From assembly GCF_900109995.1 (NCBI RefSeq), contig NZ_FOCB01000020.1:1-63641 (forward strand): a stretch of DNA of 63,641 nucleotides, written 5' to 3'. The notes below the pieces were generated by a model. That model did no database searches, was not told where the DNA came from, and saw only the letters and a program-made list of their open reading frames with translations. Positions 60,518 through 63,641 of this stretch are shown here, piece by piece. The position numbers were made by a program, and so were the translations under genes. Source of the DNA: Pseudomonas sp. ok272. GTDB taxonomy: Bacteria; Pseudomonadota; Gammaproteobacteria; Pseudomonadales; Pseudomonadaceae. Position 1 is the stretch's first letter. The number at the start of each line of letters is the position of its first letter.

Positions 60518-61177
60518 TTAATCTGTGGTGCTAGCAATCAGTGCACTTAAGGTACGGTGATTTGGATTCCAGATCGTCAAACACCAAACGCCCCACCACT
60601 CTAAGCCGCTATCAAAATAGTCACTCCAAGGTTCACGGCCTGGAATAGCCTCTTCATTGCTTGTGAATTTATACTGGAATCCTTTCACCCAGTTAATCAC
60701 TTCAATGTCATCGTTCGTAATGAGCCCGAGAACGTCACACCACTCATGGAAAAGCGCTTGAGCCTCCGATTCTCCGGACTTGAATTCAGTACCATATGGG
60801 GGTTCGCGAAAGTGGCCGTAGAGAGCCAATGGCCCTCTCGCATAATTATCGGTCAGCATTAAGCTCGCTACTTCGGCATCACTCAACGGGGTAGCAACAG
60901 CCTTTTCCAACTCCCAGTCCAGGCTTGGTTCGGGGCTATCTGCATACTCCGGGCACTTGATCAGATCATAATGCCAATCAAATGCACGCTTCATAATCTG
61001 ATCATACAGTCCATTCAGGGCTTGCCGATGAGTTGCTTCGCCAACCAGCGAGTCCGTCTCAAGAGAGAGCACCACGAATTCAAATACACAACCTGCATCA
61101 TCCATGCGATCACGCAATGATTCGCTTTTGTCGTATTCAACAAAATCAAACATGAGCGTAGAACTATTTATATTCAA
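60518..61177 (-). CDS. Hypothetical protein, probable immunity protein
   Basis: 219 residues, acidic, with many tryptophans near the C-terminus (WGVWCLTIWNPNHRTLSALI). No enzyme motif. Low GC and position in the cassette array suggest an immunity protein. Start: TTG at 61177 with GAGGG five bases upstream; ATG at 61153 is the alternative but has no site. A TAG in another frame lies ten bases before that ATG and could end a toxin remnant (RGIFEYK). Confidence 0.6.
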   Translation of the reverse strand: MNINSSTLMFDFVEYDKSESLRDRMDDAGCVFEFVVLSLETDSLVGEATHRQALNGLYDQIMKRAFDWHYDLIKCPEYADSPEPSLDWELEKAVATPLSDAEVASLMLTDNYARGPLALYGHFREPPYGTEFKSGESEAQALFHEWCDVLGLITNDDIEVINWVKGFQYKFTSNEEAIPGREPWSDYFDSGLEWWGVWCLTIWNPNHRTLSALIASTTD

Positions 61178-61217
61178 ATATCCCTCTTTCCAACCCTAAC
61201 CGACCCGCGACTGATTA

Positions 61218-61334
61218 CTACCAAGTCGACTGATCTTCGAGACTGGCCTTATGCAGATCGTCTTTCCAACCCTCGCTTGCCAGCCGATAAACACCCTCAA
61301 AAAAACCACACGGATCAGCTATTTCTGTTTCGCC
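61218..61334 (-). pseudogene. Family A immunity gene, C-terminal fragment
   Basis: GETEIADPCGFFEGVYRLAS, EGWKDDLHKASLEDQSTW and TAG match the last third of family A. On its upstream side it joins AAAAAGGAAAAAGGGGGC, the same junction sequence that ends the N-terminal fragment at 60293-60427. Confidence 0.8.
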
Positions 61335-61406
61335 CCCTTTTTCCTTTTTCAAGCCTAACCTTGACTTGAGACCGCCTAATGGGTGCCTCCTTTTTTACTC
61401 TATTTA

Positions 61407-61757
61407 CTATTTACTATCCGATTGATAGCGAGTTAAACACTCAAGCAATATCTTCATAAATCCATGCTGATCCTGAACATCATCATCAAAGTAGGTATCA
61501 ATCCTCGTGAATACCTCATCAAAATCATCACCTGTGCTCACGTAATATTCCAGCATGTCAATGATTTTTTGTCGCTCGCTCGACGTATAAATAAGAAACT
61601 GCGGCCGCAGTAAAATATCGAACAACTCGACTAGCTCATCATGATCATTCACATCTTTAGATACTATTATCTCCTCTCGCTCCTCGTTTCTCGTATTCTC
61701 TATATCAAATACAAAAAGCAAGCTTCTCAATACAACCATACTTGACCTTGACCTCAT
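61407..61757 (-). CDS. Hypothetical protein, probable immunity protein (family B)
   Basis: 116 residues, acidic: ELVELFDILLRPQFLIYTSS, MLEYYVSTGDDFDEVFTRID, TYFDDDVQDQHGFMKILLEC. ATG at 61757 overlaps a toxin-tail TGA and has GGAG eight bases upstream, an arrangement that favours this start over inner ones. Not related to family A. Confidence 0.65.
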   Translation of the reverse strand: MRSRSSMVVLRSLLFVFDIENTRNEEREEIIVSKDVNDHDELVELFDILLRPQFLIYTSSERQKIIDMLEYYVSTGDDFDEVFTRIDTYFDDDVQDQHGFMKILLECLTRYQSDSK

Positions 61758-61867
61758 CACTTAAACTCCGTGTAAGATGTTGTCGAGTTACCGCCGTCAT
61801 CCAATATAACAATTGCCTTGTTTTGTTCGCCATACTTTAGATCTTTCCTCCTGAAACCTTCACCAAT
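61757..61867 (-). pseudogene. Rhs toxin C-terminal remnant C
   Basis: IGEGFRRKDLKYGEQNKAIV, ILDDGGNSTTSYTEFK, TGA: 36 codons open to a TAG at the junction with the shared block (61868). Ends in frame overlapping the family B immunity ATG. It looks like the tip of a toxin domain cut from its Rhs body. Confidence 0.55.
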
Positions 61868-61868
61868 C

Positions 61869-61958
61869 TACAGCTCTCCAGAGACCTCTCCCGCTCTTGG
61901 CATACAGTGTCGTAATCGCCTTTTTCTCTTTTTACCAAGTTGACTGATCTTCGAGACT
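61869..61958 (-). repeat. Shared 3' block, copy 2
   Basis: Near-identical to 59741-59830 (ACAGCTCTCCAGAGACCTCT, GGCATACAGTGTCGTAATCG). Joins the end of the family A gene to remnant C. Confidence 0.8.
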
Positions 61959-62348
61959 GGCCTTCTGCAGATCGTCTTTCCATTGCTCATTTGCCAGGCG
62001 ATAAATATCCTCAAAAAAACCACGCGGATCATTTATTTCAGTTTCATCCCATGCAACAGAATAGTTTTCATCATAATCAGCCTCGAACTCTTTAGAGAAA
62101 TCGAAATTTGAAGACTTCAATGAGTTCTCAAGTATTCTTAATAGTAGATATTTGTGCCTGTAAGAAAAGTAATCAAGGCGACTCAGCAGGAATTTTTTTA
62201 CAATTACTTCCCTCTCGCTACTTTCATTAGGGTTGTACACGCGAACAGCCTCTCCAACTGTTTGTTCGCGATCATATACCGAAATGCCTCCTAGCCAATA
62301 CGACAGCGCTGGTTCAAAGGGGATGTCAAATTGCGGCCACTTCAGCAT
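61932..62348 (-). CDS. Immunity-like protein, family A
   Basis: 138 residues starting MLKWPQFDIPFEPALSYWLG, then GISVYDREQTVGEAVRVYNP, ending FFEDIYRLANEQWKDDLQKA, SLEDQSTW. ATG at 62348 has AAGGAG five bases upstream. Paralogue of 59804-60214 and of two fragments. Preceded by toxin remnant D. Likely orphan immunity protein. Confidence 0.75.
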   Translation of the reverse strand: MLKWPQFDIPFEPALSYWLGGISVYDREQTVGEAVRVYNPNESSEREVIVKKFLLSRLDYFSYRHKYLLLRILENSLKSSNFDFSKEFEADYDENYSVAWDETEINDPRGFFEDIYRLANEQWKDDLQKASLEDQSTW

Positions 62349-62357
62349 AACTACTCC

Positions 62358-62417
62358 TTAGTCCGGATAGGCTGTATAAGGCCTGGTTATATCATCATTC
62401 CGAAACCTTACTTCAGT
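62358..62417 (-). pseudogene. Rhs toxin C-terminal remnant D
   Basis: TEVRFRNDDITRPYTAYPD followed by TAA, nine bases before the family A ATG. At its other end it meets hairpin copy 3 with no gap. Similar to remnant A. Confidence 0.5.
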
Positions 62418-62466
62418 AAAAAGGGGGCAGATTTATTTTGCCGCGAAAATAAATCCGTCCCCTTTT
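62418..62466. repeat. Island hairpin repeat, copy 3
   Basis: AAAAAGGGGGCAGATTTATTTT, GCCGCG, AAAATAAATCCGTCCCC TTTT. It overlaps the stop codon of the ParB-toxin immunity gene by one base, so it could also terminate the rhs-immunity transcript. Confidence 0.9.
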
Positions 62467-62879
62467 CATCGCAAACTGTACTGTGCATTTAAAGGGCCAG
62501 ACACCATTTCAAAAACACCCAATGCTAGGTATTCATAAAACTCCAACTCAAGATCTTCCTTGCTCGCATATTTCGCATACTTCACGGGGAACTCGCAGGC
62601 GTACATATAAAGCCTCCACACATCAAAAACGTCAGTCCTACCCTCAGGACCATAATCAAAATCTATACACGCGTCGGAGAAATGAACGGCACAACCAATA
62701 CCATGAAGCTCATATGTCACACCTTCAAAAACCACACCGCACCGATCTATATGTCCTGAGCCCCATAGTTTTAGAATACATCGAACACCAAATCTTTCCT
62801 CAAATAATGCAACGGCGCTTTCGACTCTCGAAAGATATTCGACCACCATAGCCAGTAACTCTTCATCAGGGCCATTCAT
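62466..62879 (-). CDS. Immunity protein of the Rhs ParB-like toxin
   Basis: 137 residues. VVFEGVTYELHGIGCAVHFS, DACIDFDYGPEGRTDVFDVW and RLYMYACEFPVKYAKYASKE resemble the DUF6896 group as I remember it, an identification from memory. ATG at 62879 overlaps the rhs stop (ATGA), as expected for a cognate toxin-immunity pair. Confidence 0.75.
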   Translation of the reverse strand: MNGPDEELLAMVVEYLSRVESAVALFEERFGVRCILKLWGSGHIDRCGVVFEGVTYELHGIGCAVHFSDACIDFDYGPEGRTDVFDVWRLYMYACEFPVKYAKYASKEDLELEFYEYLALGVFEMVSGPLNAQYSLR

Positions 62880-63641
62880 CTTCTTCGTCGCTCCAACCTG
62901 TCAAGCCCAACATTACTTGCGGACTCCAGAACTTCATCTACAGTGTTCAAGCTACCTTTATGAACCTTTATATCTACAATCACTCTTATTGAAACCCTAC
63001 TCAGCGCCTGTCTCGCAGCCAACGTTCGATGATGCCCATCAAGAATATAAAAACCACCACCACTTTCCACAACATCTATAGGGCTTTTTACATCAAAACC
63101 ATTTTTTTGCATATCAGCTGCAATATTCTCTACGTTCTTAGTTGAGCTCTTACCAGATATCGCATGAGTTCTTTTTAAAGTACTCGGATCAACATCGTGG
63201 ACGATTGTAGGCAGCGCCGGCCCACCCTCATCAACCCCCACCTTCCCAGCCGGGTCTTGCGGCCCATTCGCCGGCCTACACCCATCCCCACCAGGACAAG
63301 TATTAAGCCCCAACGGATCCACCCACCCCGTCGGGTTCAGCGCGTACCGGTAGGCATTCACCCCACCCGCCAGCTTGCTCGGGTCCGGGGTCAGGTAGCG
63401 GCCGGTGGCCGGATTGTAGTAGCGGTGGCGGTTGTAGTGCAGGCCGCTTTCGGGGTCGAAGTATTGGCCCTGGAAGCGCAGCGGTTGTTCGAGTGGTGGG
63501 CCGCCGAAGTGGTTGAGGCTGTTGAGTTTGCCGTAGGCGGTGTAGGTCGCCGACCAGACGATTTCGCCGCGGTGGTCGGTGAGTTCCTGGGGCGTGCCGA
63601 GGTGGTCGAGTTGGTAGTAGAACGGGCGGGCCTGGTCGGGG
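62876..63641 (-). CDS. Rhs-family polymorphic toxin, C-terminal part (runs off window)
   Basis: The visible 255 codons show the end of the Rhs shell: FYYQLDHLGTPQELTDHRGE, LRFQGQYFDPESGLHYNRHR, YYNPATGRYLTPDPSKLAGG, then the self-cleavage-associated NPTGWVDPLGLN. After this, GC drops and a variable tip begins. It holds a ParB/sulfiredoxin-like motif (SPIDVVESGGGFYILDGHHR, TLAARQAL), likely a nuclease or nucleotide-using toxin. Secreted Rhs toxins usually travel by type VI secretion. The stop overlaps the immunity gene. Confidence 0.88.
   Translation of the reverse strand, partial: PDQARPFYYQLDHLGTPQELTDHRGEIVWSATYTAYGKLNSLNHFGGPPLEQPLRFQGQYFDPESGLHYNRHRYYNPATGRYLTPDPSKLAGGVNAYRYALNPTGWVDPLGLNTCPGGDGCRPANGPQDPAGKVGVDEGGPALPTIVHDVDPSTLKRTHAISGKSSTKNVENIAADMQKNGFDVKSPIDVVESGGGFYILDGHHRTLAARQALSRVSIRVIVDIKVHKGSLNTVDEVLESASNVGLDRLERRRR

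Overview
The window looks like a Pseudomonas chromosome of the fluorescens type. Supporting signs are high GC throughout except the last ~3.5 kb, many REP/REPIN palindromes of the GTGGGAGCG...CGCTCCCAC class between genes, and hallmark genes (acnB, miaE, the mdeR/mdeAB methionine gamma-lyase locus, a TorF-type porin). No tRNA, rRNA or CRISPR array was recognised.

Layout. 1-7.1 kb: housekeeping and stress genes (cut hypothetical gene, acnB with terminator, DUF1289 protein, tandem-Usp protein, miaE, PaaI thioesterase, decayed mntP remnant, BON protein). 7.5-14.6 kb: peptide ABC transporter, D-Ala-D-Ala dipeptidase and RpiR regulator, a ddp-like D,D-dipeptide operon. 15.2-20.9 kb: LuxR-type regulator, two exported YtcJ-like amidohydrolases and a small porin. 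21.3-24.2 kb: LtaS/OpgB-like membrane phosphotransferase and a GNAT enzyme. 24.6-29.2 kb: LysR regulator divergent from phnDCE and an iron-type alcohol dehydrogenase. 29.7-31.9 kb: AlkA-like glycosylase, DMT transporter with a His-rich tail, SnoaL-like protein.

32-48.5 kb is a catabolic region: carnitine monooxygenase cntAB with PAS and GlxA/AraC regulators, an MFS importer, D-2-hydroxyacid dehydrogenase, two RidA-family proteins, class II aldolase, FAD amine oxidase, cupin, flavin monooxygenase, DUF1028, ArgE-like deacylase and a polyamine-type binding protein. Crc/Hfq-like CA motifs in several leaders suggest catabolite repression. 49.1-53.6 kb: mdeB-mdeA with divergent mdeR and a near-perfect operator. 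53.9-59.4 kb: potADHI-like polyamine ABC operon ending in a betaine/aminobutyraldehyde dehydrogenase (ydcSTUVW-like).

59.66-63.64 kb is an AT-rich Rhs polymorphic-toxin island on the minus strand. It holds the C-terminus of an Rhs protein with a ParB-like toxin tip, its overlapping immunity gene, then an array of displaced cassettes. Each is a very short toxin 3' remnant followed directly by an immunity-like gene, and they are separated by a second class of hairpin repeat that truncates toxins and immunity genes at repeated junctions. The island boundary cuts a chromosomal REPIN. This array is the most unusual structure in the window.
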